This document shows, piece by piece, positions 5,311 to 12,423 of a stretch of 13,110 nucleotides of DNA; position 1 is the stretch's first letter; the number at the start of each line of letters is the position of its first letter. The DNA comes from Methanomassiliicoccus sp. UBA6 (GTDB taxonomy: Archaea; Thermoplasmatota; Thermoplasmata; Methanomassiliicoccales; Methanomassiliicoccaceae). The notes under the pieces are model-generated. The model was not told the origin of the DNA, searched no databases, and saw only the letters and a program-made list of their open reading frames with translations. A program made the translations under genes and the position numbers. The stretch spans positions 5,814 to 18,923 of the forward strand of contig DAVH01000018.1 of assembly GCA_002508545.1 (NCBI GenBank), read 5' to 3'.

Positions 5311-6621
5311 GTGCCCGGTTCCAAGGTCATCCATGACAGCGTGCATGGCAGCGTGAAGGTCGAAGGCGTCTTCCTGGAGCTCCTGGAGCGCCCGGAGATG
5401 CAGCGCATGCATGGCATCCACCAGCTCGGCCTCGCCCACTTCGTGTTCCCCGGGGCGAACCACACCCGCCTGGAGCATTCCCTGGGCACCTATCACATGG
5501 CCAGCCTCATGGCCCGGGCCATCGACCTGCCGGAGGACGAGCGGAAGACCCTCCTGGCCGCGGCGATGCTCCACGATATCGGCCACGCTCCGTTCTCGCA
5601 CACCCTCGAGGAGGTCGTCCACGACCGGACGGGGAAGGACCACATGGACCTGACCATCGCCCTGATCCGCGGCGAGCTGCCGGCCCTTAGCGAGGCGACC
5701 GAGCGCATCCTGGGCCCGGTCCGCCCGATCGCCGAGGTGCTGGAGCGCAGCGACATCTCGGTCGACGAGGTGTGCGGGCTGATCGTGGCATCCAGGAAGG
5801 AACTGCGGCCGGGACAGACCCTGCTGGTCGAGGGCGGGCAGGCGCACTTCGGTACCAAGAGGTACCTCAGCCAGATCATCTCCGGCCCGCTGGACGTGGA
5901 CCAGATGGACTACTTGAAGCGGGACGCCTACTACACCGGCGTTGCTTACGGCACAATCGACCTCGACCGATTGCTACAGACCGTGGCGGTCTTCCACGGC
6001 AACCTGGTGATCAACAAGGGCGGCCTCGCGTCGGCCGAGGGCCTGATGGTCGCGCGGGCGCTGATGTATACCTCCGTGTACTTTCACAAGACCGCCCGCA
6101 TCGCCGAGCTGATGCTGTGCAAGGCGGTGGAGCTTGCCCCGCCGGAGATGCTCGAGGACGCGCATCTTACGACCGACTGCACACTGGCATCAAGGCTCAA
6201 GGCCTGCGGGGGCTCGACCTCCCGGATCATGACCATGCTGGACTATCGCCGGCTGTACAAGCGGACGGTCATGCTGCCGGTGTCCGGCCTTGAGGATGAG
6301 CAGCTCGAGCGACTGGCGGAGCTGTCGGAGTACGCCAAGAGAAAGGAGAAGGAGAGGGACATCGCCGACCGGGCCGGGGTCGACGTGGCCGACGTGATCC
6401 TGGACATCCCGAACCGTTCGCTCCTGCTCTCGGAGCCGCGCATCGGCAAGACCGATATTCCCATACTGGACGGCGATCGGGTCCGGCCCCTGTCCCGCTA
6501 CAGCCCCCTGGCCAAGGCCATCCAGACCCGAGGGGTCCACGACTGGGCGGTCATGGTGTCCACGCCCCCCGAGCACCGGGAGAACGTGGAGAGGGCGACC
6601 CTCCGGGTGCTGTTCGACTAG
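5311..6621 (+). CDS. HD-domain nucleotide phosphohydrolase of the SAMHD1/dGTPase-like family
   Basis: 436 residues from GTG 5311; the frame also has a TTG at 5302 that would add three. The family signatures are clear. KVIHDSVHGSV near the N-terminus is followed by TRLEHSLGTYHMA (metal His56), then MLHDIGHAPFSHTLE (His88-Asp89), then GPLDVDQMDYLKRDAYYTGV, whose second Asp (197) matches the last metal ligand of SAMHD1 (Asp311). All four HD metal residues are thus present, so the enzyme should be active. Family members hydrolyse dNTPs to deoxynucleosides and triphosphate, or act on other phosphomonoesters, so the substrate here is not decided. The region after about residue 270 is the helical C-terminal part usual for COG1078-type proteins. 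Its TAG overlaps the stop of rtcB on the other strand. Confidence 0.9.
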   Translation: MPGSKVIHDSVHGSVKVEGVFLELLERPEMQRMHGIHQLGLAHFVFPGANHTRLEHSLGTYHMASLMARAIDLPEDERKTLLAAAMLHDIGHAPFSHTLEEVVHDRTGKDHMDLTIALIRGELPALSEATERILGPVRPIAEVLERSDISVDEVCGLIVASRKELRPGQTLLVEGGQAHFGTKRYLSQIISGPLDVDQMDYLKRDAYYTGVAYGTIDLDRLLQTVAVFHGNLVINKGGLASAEGLMVARALMYTSVYFHKTARIAELMLCKAVELAPPEMLEDAHLTTDCTLASRLKACGGSTSRIMTMLDYRRLYKRTVMLPVSGLEDEQLERLAELSEYAKRKEKERDIADRAGVDVADVILDIPNRSLLLSEPRIGKTDIPILDGDRVRPLSRYSPLAKAIQTRGVHDWAVMVSTPPEHRENVERATLRVLFD

Positions 6622-9479
6622 CCCTTCATCACGCCGATGGGGGTGAGGCGGGCGACCTTGCGGGAAAGACCGGCCCCGACCACGACGTCGATGACCGACT
6701 CGATGTTCTTGTACGCCTCCGGCGCCTCCTCGAGGATGCCGTCCTTGGTCGCCGACTTGAGGAAGATGCCCTTGGCCGACAGCGAGTCGCGGATGCCCTG
6801 TACGGTGAAGGAGCGCAACGCCTCGTTCCGGGACATCACCCTGCCCGCCCCGTGGCAGGTCGAGCCGAACGACTCCGCCATGGTGCGCTCGGTGCCCACC
6901 AGCACATAGCTCCCGTGGCCCATGTCCCCGGGGATGAGAACCGGCTGGCCGATGGCGCGGTACTTGGCCGGCACCTCCGGTCGATCGCGCGAGAAGGCGC
7001 GGGTGGCGCCCTTGCGGTGCACGACCACCTTGCGCTTCTTGCTGTCCACCACGTGCTCCTCGACCTTGGCGATGTTGTGCGCCACGTCGTACACCTGGTG
7101 CATGCCCATGCTCTCGGCGTCCCGCTTGAAGTGCTCCTCGAAGGACTGCCTGATCCAGTGCAGGATCATCTGCCGGTTGGCCCAGGCGAAGTTGGCCCCG
7201 CAGGACATCGCCTTGAAGTAGTCCTCACCCTCCTTGGACCGCACCGGGGCGCAGGCCAGCTGCCTATCGGGGAGCTGGAGCCCGCTCTGCCGGATGTACT
7301 TCTCCATCACCTGCAGGTAGTCGGTGGCGATCTGATGCCCGCACCCGCGGGAGCCGCAGTGGACGGTCACGGTGACCTGTCCCTTTCTCAGTCCGAACGC
7401 CTTCGCCGCCTCCTCGTCGAAGACCTCCTCCACCACGTCCACCTCGAGGAAGTGGTTGCCCGAGCCCAGCGAGCCGACCTGCGGGATGCCCCGCTGCTTG
7501 GCCTTGGAGCTCACCTTGCTCGGGTCGGCGGTCTTCATGCGACCTCCCTCCTCGGTGACGTCGAGGTCCTCCTTCCAACCGTAGCCGCTGTCCACGGCCC
7601 ACTCCGCCCCCCTGAGGAGAATGTCGTCGATCTGGGCCGCGGCGACGTCCACCACGCCCTCGGAGCCCACGCCCGCGGGCACGTTCTTGAACAGCATGCC
7701 GATGAGGTCCTTGATGCCCGGGCGGACGTCCTTCTCCTCGAGGTCGGTGCGTACGAGGCGGACGCCACAGTTGGAGACCACGATACCATTGGCCACGAAG
7801 TTATGCGTTCCATCGACCGTGAAGTCGTAGACGCTCCCGCTGTACGGCACTTCTTCTATGGAGACGATCTCGTCGAGCAGCGAGCCGAACGAATCCATCT
7901 GGGCCAGCTCGGTCTCCAAGAACTGCTTGAACGGAACGAAGTCCAGGGTTATCCGTTGACCAGAATCTTCGTAGTAATGCCTCTCGATGAAACGCGCGTT
8001 GACGCCGTCCCCGACCAGGAGGTCCTGCACCTCTCTAAGTTTCAGCCCCTTCCCCTTCAGCTCCTTGGTCCTGGCGGCCGCGGCGACCCTCCGGTCGAGC
8101 AGAGCTTTCTTGAGGAGCATGTACTTGACCGCGACCTCGGCGACCATGCTCTTCCGACCACAGTACTCGTAGCCGATGGTGCGGTACAGCCTGATCGCGT
8201 TCTCCTCTTCCGAGCTGATGTGCAGCCTGAGCCGGGAGGTCTTCCCCTTCTGGTTGAAGAAGTCGGCGTTCTCGGTGATCTTCTGCGTCTTTACTCCCAG
8301 CTCCTCCAGGATCCGCATCACGTCGATGAGGAACAGCCTCCCCGACTCGATGTGCTCGTCGTTCTTGTTCTGAGAGATGGTGGGCATGAAGAAGCAGGTC
8401 TTGGACACCGCCTTGGGGGCAGCGAGTTCGGCGCCGAACAGCCCCGCGATGAACGCCCTCTTCACTGGTAGAGGACCGTTCATGACCCAATCGGGCACCC
8501 GGTGATCGGAGACGGTCTTCCTGCCCACGGGCATTCCTCTCTCCATCAGCAGGTTCGAGAACTCTCTGGAATGGACGTGCAGCTCGTAGCAGGTGGCCGT
8601 GAACTCGACCATCCGGTAACGGGTCGGGATGCTGTGCTTCCTGGTCCGACCGTACACCTTCGAGCTGTAGCCCAGCTCCCGCAGGTCGGACCGCATGCGC
8701 TCCAGGTCTTCCTCGGCCCCATAGGCGCAGGCCAGCAGCCGCCTCCCCGTCCGGTACAGCGCGCCGTCGCCCAGCATGTACCCGAAGATCTTGGCGAGGA
8801 TGATCTCCTTCCGGTCTACCCCAGGGTCCATTTCCACGCCCTGGAAGTAGCTGACGGCCACCTTCTCCCCAGGCCTGAGGAGCATCGCCGACCTCATTCC
8901 GTTCTCGGTGAGCAGAGGGTGGTCCTCGGAGCACGTCAGCTCGAGCCCTGTCCTCGTCACGATCTTTAACACCCGCCGGTCACTGGGCTTCTTCATGAAG
9001 GCCGAGGGCTTCCTCTCCGCCAGGCCCTTGTCCAAGGTCATCACGGAGGTCTTGCCCTGCATCAGGCTCAGGATGAGGCCATCGTTGACCTGCGATGAGG
9101 TCCCGAACTCCCGCTCGAAGTCTTCGATCCTCATCCAACCGCCCAGCCCGGTGCTTATCTTCGTGCCCTCGCAGAGGCAGTTGATGTCGAATCCGATCCC
9201 GCCAGGAGAGATCACGCCCTCCTCGGCGTCCATCGCCGCCACCCCGCCTATGGGGAACCCGTAGCCCCAGTGGATGTCGGGCATGGCGAGCGAGTTGCCC
9301 ACGATGCCCGGGAGGAAAGCGACGTTGGCCGCCTGCTCGGGGGCGTTGTCCTCTCTAAGACTGGGCACCATCCGCTCGCTCGCGAAGATGACCGCGTCAG
9401 TGCGCATTCCGTCCTTGTAGCTCTTGGGTATCCTCCACCGGTAATCATCGATCTTCTCGAGCGGTCCAGTATAGCCCAT
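6618..9479 (-). CDS. rtcB: RNA-splicing ligase RtcB precursor containing an intein
   Basis: 953 residues; removing the 470-residue intein leaves 483, matching archaeal RtcB (about 481). RtcB joins 2',3'-cyclic phosphate or 3'-phosphate RNA ends to 5'-OH ends using GTP and manganese, which completes archaeal tRNA splicing. Numbered after intein removal, the metal and GMP residues are all present: Asp98 and Cys101 (GFDINCG), His206 (GSGNHFLEV), His237 (HCGSRGCGH), His331 (YDVAHN), and the guanylylated His406 (CHGAGR). They match Asp95, Cys98, His203, His234, His329 and His404 of the Pyrococcus horikoshii enzyme. ATG 9479 is chosen over GTG 9488 because GGTGA at 9489-9485 gives a perfect ribosome site five bases upstream. 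A TATA-like box is near 9517. The gene ends in a four-base overlap with the convergent HD gene. Confidence 0.97.
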   Translation of the reverse strand: MGYTGPLEKIDDYRWRIPKSYKDGMRTDAVIFASERMVPSLREDNAPEQAANVAFLPGIVGNSLAMPDIHWGYGFPIGGVAAMDAEEGVISPGGIGFDINCLCEGTKISTGLGGWMRIEDFEREFGTSSQVNDGLILSLMQGKTSVMTLDKGLAERKPSAFMKKPSDRRVLKIVTRTGLELTCSEDHPLLTENGMRSAMLLRPGEKVAVSYFQGVEMDPGVDRKEIILAKIFGYMLGDGALYRTGRRLLACAYGAEEDLERMRSDLRELGYSSKVYGRTRKHSIPTRYRMVEFTATCYELHVHSREFSNLLMERGMPVGRKTVSDHRVPDWVMNGPLPVKRAFIAGLFGAELAAPKAVSKTCFFMPTISQNKNDEHIESGRLFLIDVMRILEELGVKTQKITENADFFNQKGKTSRLRLHISSEEENAIRLYRTIGYEYCGRKSMVAEVAVKYMLLKKALLDRRVAAAARTKELKGKGLKLREVQDLLVGDGVNARFIERHYYEDSGQRITLDFVPFKQFLETELAQMDSFGSLLDEIVSIEEVPYSGSVYDFTVDGTHNFVANGIVVSNCGVRLVRTDLEEKDVRPGIKDLIGMLFKNVPAGVGSEGVVDVAAAQIDDILLRGAEWAVDSGYGWKEDLDVTEEGGRMKTADPSKVSSKAKQRGIPQVGSLGSGNHFLEVDVVEEVFDEEAAKAFGLRKGQVTVTVHCGSRGCGHQIATDYLQVMEKYIRQSGLQLPDRQLACAPVRSKEGEDYFKAMSCGANFAWANRQMILHWIRQSFEEHFKRDAESMGMHQVYDVAHNIAKVEEHVVDSKKRKVVVHRKGATRAFSRDRPEVPAKYRAIGQPVLIPGDMGHGSYVLVGTERTMAESFGSTCHGAGRVMSRNEALRSFTVQGIRDSLSAKGIFLKSATKDGILEEAPEAYKNIESVIDVVVGAGLSRKVARLTPIGVMKG
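7770..9179 (-). mobile_element. Intein with LAGLIDADG homing endonuclease inside rtcB
   Basis: 470 residues inserted in frame between Asn and the catalytic Cys of RtcB (GFDIN^CGVRL). The intein begins with Cys1 (CLCEGTKIS), has a block B region LTCSEDHPLL with Ser84-x-x-His87, and ends with block F/G YDFTVDGTHNFVANGIVVSN, followed by Cys+1 of the host. Two endonuclease motifs are seen: IFGYMLGDGAL (131-141) and AFIAGLFGAEL (242-252). The first has the usual acidic residue. The second lacks the usual GDG/DADG ending but keeps a Glu. The residue before the terminal Asn is Ser469, where His is usual. Inteins at this RtcB site are known in other archaea (Thermococcales). No stop codon or frameshift interrupts it. 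By eye its base composition is close to the host gene, so it does not look recently acquired. Confidence 0.95.
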
Positions 9480-9484
9480 CTCTC

Positions 9485-9536
9485 TCACCAGGGCGCTCTA
9501 TGGGACGTCTATGATATAATCTCTTGCGGGCGCAAG
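9485..9536. promoter_or_regulatory. Divergent spacer: rtcB promoter, ribosome site and a perfect inverted repeat
   Basis: Minus strand: ATTATATC (9520-9513) is a TATA box giving a transcript start near 9491, and GGTGA (9489-9485) is the rtcB ribosome site. Next to the box lies CTTGCG-GG-CGCAAG (9523-9536), a perfect six-base inverted repeat just upstream of the rtcB promoter that also overlaps the only conventional start codon of the GNAT gene. It could be a regulator site for one or both genes; that is inference. Confidence 0.45.
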
Positions 9537-10747
9537 AACTCATCATTATCCCACGGACCTTAGCCGGGCATAAGGTATTTTACCAACCAATCATATGGAC
9601 ACCAAAGGGTGTTAACTCGGTCGCGTCGGAGAGGTCGGGCCATCCGGACCTGCCGCAGGACATCGAGGTCCGGGCTTGCCAGGCGGGCGATGAGGCAGCC
9701 ATAGTGCCATTTCTCGAGACCACCATGGGATGGCCGGCCACGAGTACCACCGTCGATCACCTGGAGCACTGGAGGTGGAAGTTCCTCGCCAACCCGCTGG
9801 GCTTCCACCTGGTCTGCGTGGCCCTCCATGGTGGCAAGGTCATCTCCCACTCCGCCTCCCTCCCCGTGCGGTTCAAGGTCGGCGACAGGACGGTGATCGC
9901 CTCCCAGGGCGTGGACCTCTGCACCGATCCCGCGTACAGGGGGGCCGGGCTAATCGGCCGCACCATGGCTTGCCGCAACCTCCTGAAGGACGAGCACCGG
10001 GTCGAGCTGGACTTCGGGTTCCCCAACAAGGCATCCTACAGGATCAGCGTGACCAAGCAGGGGTTCACGGACCTGGGGATCGTAATGCTCCAGCACCGCT
10101 ACATCATCGACGAGGAGCAGTTCTTCAAGAAGGTCCGCTTCGGCTCCATAAAGAGGCTGGGACATTCCAGCTACCAGATGATCAGGCGCTCCCTGGGGCC
10201 TCGGATCGATGCCGGGGACGGCATGACCCTCGACAGCGAGACGAAGGTGGGGGCAGAGTTCGACGAGATGTACGCGAGGGCGAGCGAGTACTTCGACGTC
10301 ATGATCGTCCGCGACAGCGGCTACCTCAACTGGAGGTACTGCGATCCCCGGGCCGGGGAGTTCATCGTCCGCACCGCCCGCAACAAGGGGCAGCTGGTCG
10401 GCTACATGGTCATGCGCGAGGAGACCAAGGACGGCTCCCGGTTCCTCAACATAGTGGACTGCCTGGCCGATCCCCGTTCCCCCGATGCCATATCCCTGCT
10501 GCTGACGGACTGCATATCGCTGGCCCGAGGGATGGACATCGAGACGGTGCTGTGCTGCCTGCCGGAAGGCCATCCCTACGGGAAGCACCTGGCCGAGCTC
10601 GGCTTCCTATCCCAGGTGAGGTACACCGGAGAACAGGAGATGAAGGTCATCGCCCTCGAGCGGGCCGGGAGCGGCCCCCTCATGTCCACCCTGACCAAGA
10701 GGGGCCTGCGGGCCCACATAATGCTAGGAGACACCGATTGGGTCTGA
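9524..10747 (+). CDS. GNAT-superfamily N-acetyltransferase, two-domain type, uncertain start
   Basis: Up to 407 residues. The GNAT signature is at about 130-150: VDLCTDPAYRGAGLIGRTMA, with the acetyl-CoA pyrophosphate loop Y-R-G-A-G. Strands preceding it (FHLVCVALHGGKVISHSASL) fit the GNAT core, which begins near IEVRACQAGDEAAIVPFL (47-64). A second GNAT-like half follows around 255-378: YLNWRYCDP, IVRTARNKGQLVGYMVMRE, FLNIVDCLADP, then a helix and strand ending in EQEMKVIALE. The acceptor is unknown. The start is a problem: the only usual start codon ahead of the core is TTG 9524, which sits inside an inverted repeat, and codons 1-46 do not look like a folded domain. A rare start codon further down, or a sequencing frameshift near 9610, is possible. 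A TATA-like GGTATTTTA at 9572-9580 also hints at a later start. Confidence 0.8.
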   Translation: MRAQELIIIPRTLAGHKVFYQPIIWTPKGVNSVASERSGHPDLPQDIEVRACQAGDEAAIVPFLETTMGWPATSTTVDHLEHWRWKFLANPLGFHLVCVALHGGKVISHSASLPVRFKVGDRTVIASQGVDLCTDPAYRGAGLIGRTMACRNLLKDEHRVELDFGFPNKASYRISVTKQGFTDLGIVMLQHRYIIDEEQFFKKVRFGSIKRLGHSSYQMIRRSLGPRIDAGDGMTLDSETKVGAEFDEMYARASEYFDVMIVRDSGYLNWRYCDPRAGEFIVRTARNKGQLVGYMVMREETKDGSRFLNIVDCLADPRSPDAISLLLTDCISLARGMDIETVLCCLPEGHPYGKHLAELGFLSQVRYTGEQEMKVIALERAGSGPLMSTLTKRGLRAHIMLGDTDWV

Positions 10748-10888
10748 TCGGGCCGGAAACAAAGAGAAATCTGAGCCCGCGGTCGCCATTCTGGGTTCGT
10801 ATTATGCAACCAAGGTCGCTCATTATTTGTAGGTATTAGCGATTTGAAAGGATAACATGCGGGAGGCTCGCCCATTCATTCGGTCGAT
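10748..10888 (+). promoter_or_regulatory. Spacer between the GNAT and DUF835 genes with promoter-like boxes
   Basis: A weak stem CGGGC/GCCCG (10749-10753 with 10775-10779) follows the GNAT stop. AT-rich boxes CATTATTTG (10821-10829) and AGGTATTA (10831-10838) could be TATA elements; the second would start transcription near the ATG at 10857. GGGAGG at 10861-10866 looks like a strong ribosome site but is 22 bases from the GTG at 10889 and seven bases from an ATT at 10874 in the DUF835 frame. Confidence 0.35.
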
Positions 10889-12058
10889 GTGCTGGTAATC
10901 GGGATAGTATGTCTCGGCCTGGGCATCCTCATTCTCCGGATGAACCCGTACCTCAAGATATCCCAGCTGTACCTGGTCACCATGTGCATGGTGGCCATCT
11001 ACGCCTCGGCGATATTCATATTCCACAACGCGCTCAGCGAGAACATGGCCCTCATGTTCTCCCGGTGGGTCATGCTGTGCGGCGTCCTGGTCTCTTCCTC
11101 GGTCCTCTACATCTCGCTGTATCCTCCCTATGAGGGACAGGGCTCCTGGCCGATCAAGAGGAAGCACGACTTCCTACTCTTCTCGGCCGCTGCCGCCGTG
11201 GTCGCCGCGGCCATCCCTCCCCAGGTCATGTACGGTGACACCGGCTACTGGATGGTCCCCAATGACTGGACCTTGATATGGCTGGCGATCCTGGGCCTGC
11301 TGGCCATCCCCGCTATGCTGTTCCTCAACAAGATCTGGGACAGATCGGAGGACGAGAGGTTCAAGCGGCACTGCACCATCGTCTCCATCGCCCTTTTCAT
11401 GCCGCTGGTCTTCACCTTCCTGGACACCTTCATCGCGTGGTCGTCCGTGGAAAACTTCCGTCTGGTGCACTTCGGCCTGCTGGGGACCAGCCTGATCTTC
11501 GCGTACGCCATCTGGAACTACAAGCCCTTCGACGTGCCGGTCCTGACGCGGGAGAAGAGCGCTCCCGCGGCCCCGGTCATGATGGCCAGCCTGGGGGCCG
11601 GTCACTGCGACCTCATCAAGGGCAAGAAGTCCGATACCTCCTACCGGATGTTCATCAGCGAGGTGGAGAGCGGCAGCAGGGGACTGATGATCACCAACCT
11701 GCATCCCGACCAGGTCAGGGAAAGGTATGGTCAGGTCAAGGCGCCGATAATGTGGCTCTCCGGGCAGCCCGGGCAGGACCGGCTGGACCCCGCCGCATTG
11801 ACCATCATCCAGCACACCATGGTCGACTTCATCCAGAAGGGCGACAAATCCATCATCCTCCTCGACGGCCTGGACTACTTGATCTCCGAGAACCAGCTGG
11901 AAAAGGTGCTGAAGATGATCTACGCGGTGCACGACGCGGTCGTGGTCTCCGGCTCCAAGTTCATCGTCCCCATCGATCCGCTCACCATCGACGGTAAGGA
12001 CCTGGCGTTCATCGAGAAGGAGTTCGTGGTCTTCGAGGAGGCCGCGGTCGTAGCTTAG
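10889..12058 (+). CDS. Seven-helix membrane protein with C-terminal DUF835 domain
   Basis: 389 residues from GTG 10889. Seven hydrophobic segments are visible at about 2-17, 24-46, 57-78, 96-115, 127-147, 161-183 and 191-209, like the seven-helix input module seen at the N-terminus of some histidine kinases. The soluble part at about 255-385 matches DUF835: SRGLMITNLHPDQV, PIMWLSG, then SIILLDGLDYLISEN, the helix EKVLKMIYAVHDAVV, and SKFIVPIDPLTIDGKDL. DUF835 is typical of Thermoplasmata and related archaea and has no proven function. There is no kinase, PAS or receiver domain, so it may be a membrane sensor that signals through DUF835 alone. The start is uncertain: GTG has no ribosome site, and the ATG at 10857 is in another frame. 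It is followed by a terminator-like spacer and a convergent tRNA. Confidence 0.85.
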   Translation: MLVIGIVCLGLGILILRMNPYLKISQLYLVTMCMVAIYASAIFIFHNALSENMALMFSRWVMLCGVLVSSSVLYISLYPPYEGQGSWPIKRKHDFLLFSAAAAVVAAAIPPQVMYGDTGYWMVPNDWTLIWLAILGLLAIPAMLFLNKIWDRSEDERFKRHCTIVSIALFMPLVFTFLDTFIAWSSVENFRLVHFGLLGTSLIFAYAIWNYKPFDVPVLTREKSAPAAPVMMASLGAGHCDLIKGKKSDTSYRMFISEVESGSRGLMITNLHPDQVRERYGQVKAPIMWLSGQPGQDRLDPAALTIIQHTMVDFIQKGDKSIILLDGLDYLISENQLEKVLKMIYAVHDAVVVSGSKFIVPIDPLTIDGKDLAFIEKEFVVFEEAAVVA

Positions 12059-12075
12059 AAGAGAACGGCCAGTCA

Positions 12076-12120
12076 CCGGACGGCGCCGGAGCTCGGTCTT
12101 TTAAATAGGACAGAAGAGGG
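12076..12120. terminator. Convergent terminator region between the DUF835 gene and tRNA-His
   Basis: On the plus strand a weak stem CCGG/CCGG (12076-12089) is followed by TCTTTT (12097-12102). On the minus strand the tRNA is followed by the pyrimidine-rich CCCTCTTCTGTCCTATTT (12120-12103). Both strands thus show T-rich terminator-like sequence, consistent with termination of convergent transcripts. Confidence 0.45.
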
Positions 12121-12194
12121 GGCCGGGTCCGAGATTTGAACTCGAGTCTAGGGATCCACAGTCCCACAGGATGCCAGGCTACCCCAACCCGGCC
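12121..12194 (-). tRNA. tRNA-His, anticodon GTG, with encoded G-1
   Basis: 74 bases fold as a tRNA. The acceptor stem has eight pairs, GGCCGGGT with ACCCGGCC, where the extra pair is G-1 (12194) with C73 (12121), the identity mark for histidyl-tRNA synthetase. The D loop has A14, G15, G18-G19 and A21. The anticodon loop CTGTGGA gives GTG (reads CAC and CAU) within a GGGA/TCCC stem; the outermost pair 27-43 is a T-T mismatch. The T loop is TTCAAAT on a five-pair stem. No intron is present and CCA is not encoded (the bases after C73 are CCC). It is therefore matured by CCA addition and does not need the RtcB ligase encoded nearby. Confidence 0.93.
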
Positions 12195-12220
12195 GTAGCG
12201 GCAAGTCCTCAATGCCTTAA

Positions 12221-12230
12221 TCTAATTAAA
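12221..12230 (-). promoter_or_regulatory. TATA-like box for tRNA-His
   Basis: On the minus strand TTTAATTAGA, preceded by an A-rich AGAAAG element that could be the TFB site, is centred about 32 bases upstream of G-1. This predicts a leader of a few bases to be trimmed by RNase P. It is the clearest promoter in the 12195-12423 spacer. Confidence 0.6.
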
Positions 12231-12273
12231 TCTTTCTTCAACCAGGGCACTTGGGGCCGTCCGCTCCGCCTCC

Positions 12274-12420
12274 GCCGGCCGTGATCGGCGCCCGGCAGGA
12301 CGCATGAAGAGCATAATGTACTGTCCAGCATCACCGCGACCCGTGCACGACAATCAGGAGGCCGGGTTGTACAAAGTGCTACATAACCGTTAAGTGGAAC
12401 GCCTATCTTGTCAAAGTGAG
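12274..12420 (+). promoter_or_regulatory. argF upstream region: GC-rich stem, palindrome, promoter and ribosome site
   Basis: The spacer 12195-12423 contains no convincing gene. A GC-rich stem GCCG-TGAT-CGGC with a further outer pairing spans 12274-12296. A perfect palindrome TTGTACAA lies at 12367-12374, just before the TATA-like CTACATAACC (12379-12388). GTGA at 12416-12419 is the ribosome site, four bases before the ATG at 12424. The palindrome next to the box may be an operator for arginine control; this is inference. Confidence 0.4.
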
Positions 12421-12423
12421 AAC

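Noticed and set aside
6852..8471. A 539-codon open frame on the plus strand opposite rtcB
   Set aside because: It lies antisense to RtcB motifs and the intein, is dominated by His, Leu, Val and Asp from reverse reading of GC-rich codons, and has no domain. It is a codon-bias shadow.
6618..9479. Reading the long rtcB frame as a gene fusion or as two genes
   Set aside because: The insertion has intein end motifs and splits the GFDIN-CGVRL active site exactly, and the remaining parts add up to a normal-length RtcB.
11174..12076. A 300-codon minus-strand frame opposite the DUF835 gene
   Set aside because: Composition of a reverse-strand shadow; the plus strand encodes seven helices and a recognisable DUF835 domain.
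12009..12212. A 67-codon minus-strand frame running through tRNA-His
   Set aside because: The same bases fold as a complete tRNA with G-1 and anticodon GTG; the frame is incidental.
12304..12393. A 29-codon plus-strand frame (ATG to TAA) upstream of argF
   Set aside because: No ribosome site, no clear promoter, and it runs across the palindrome and TATA-like box of argF.
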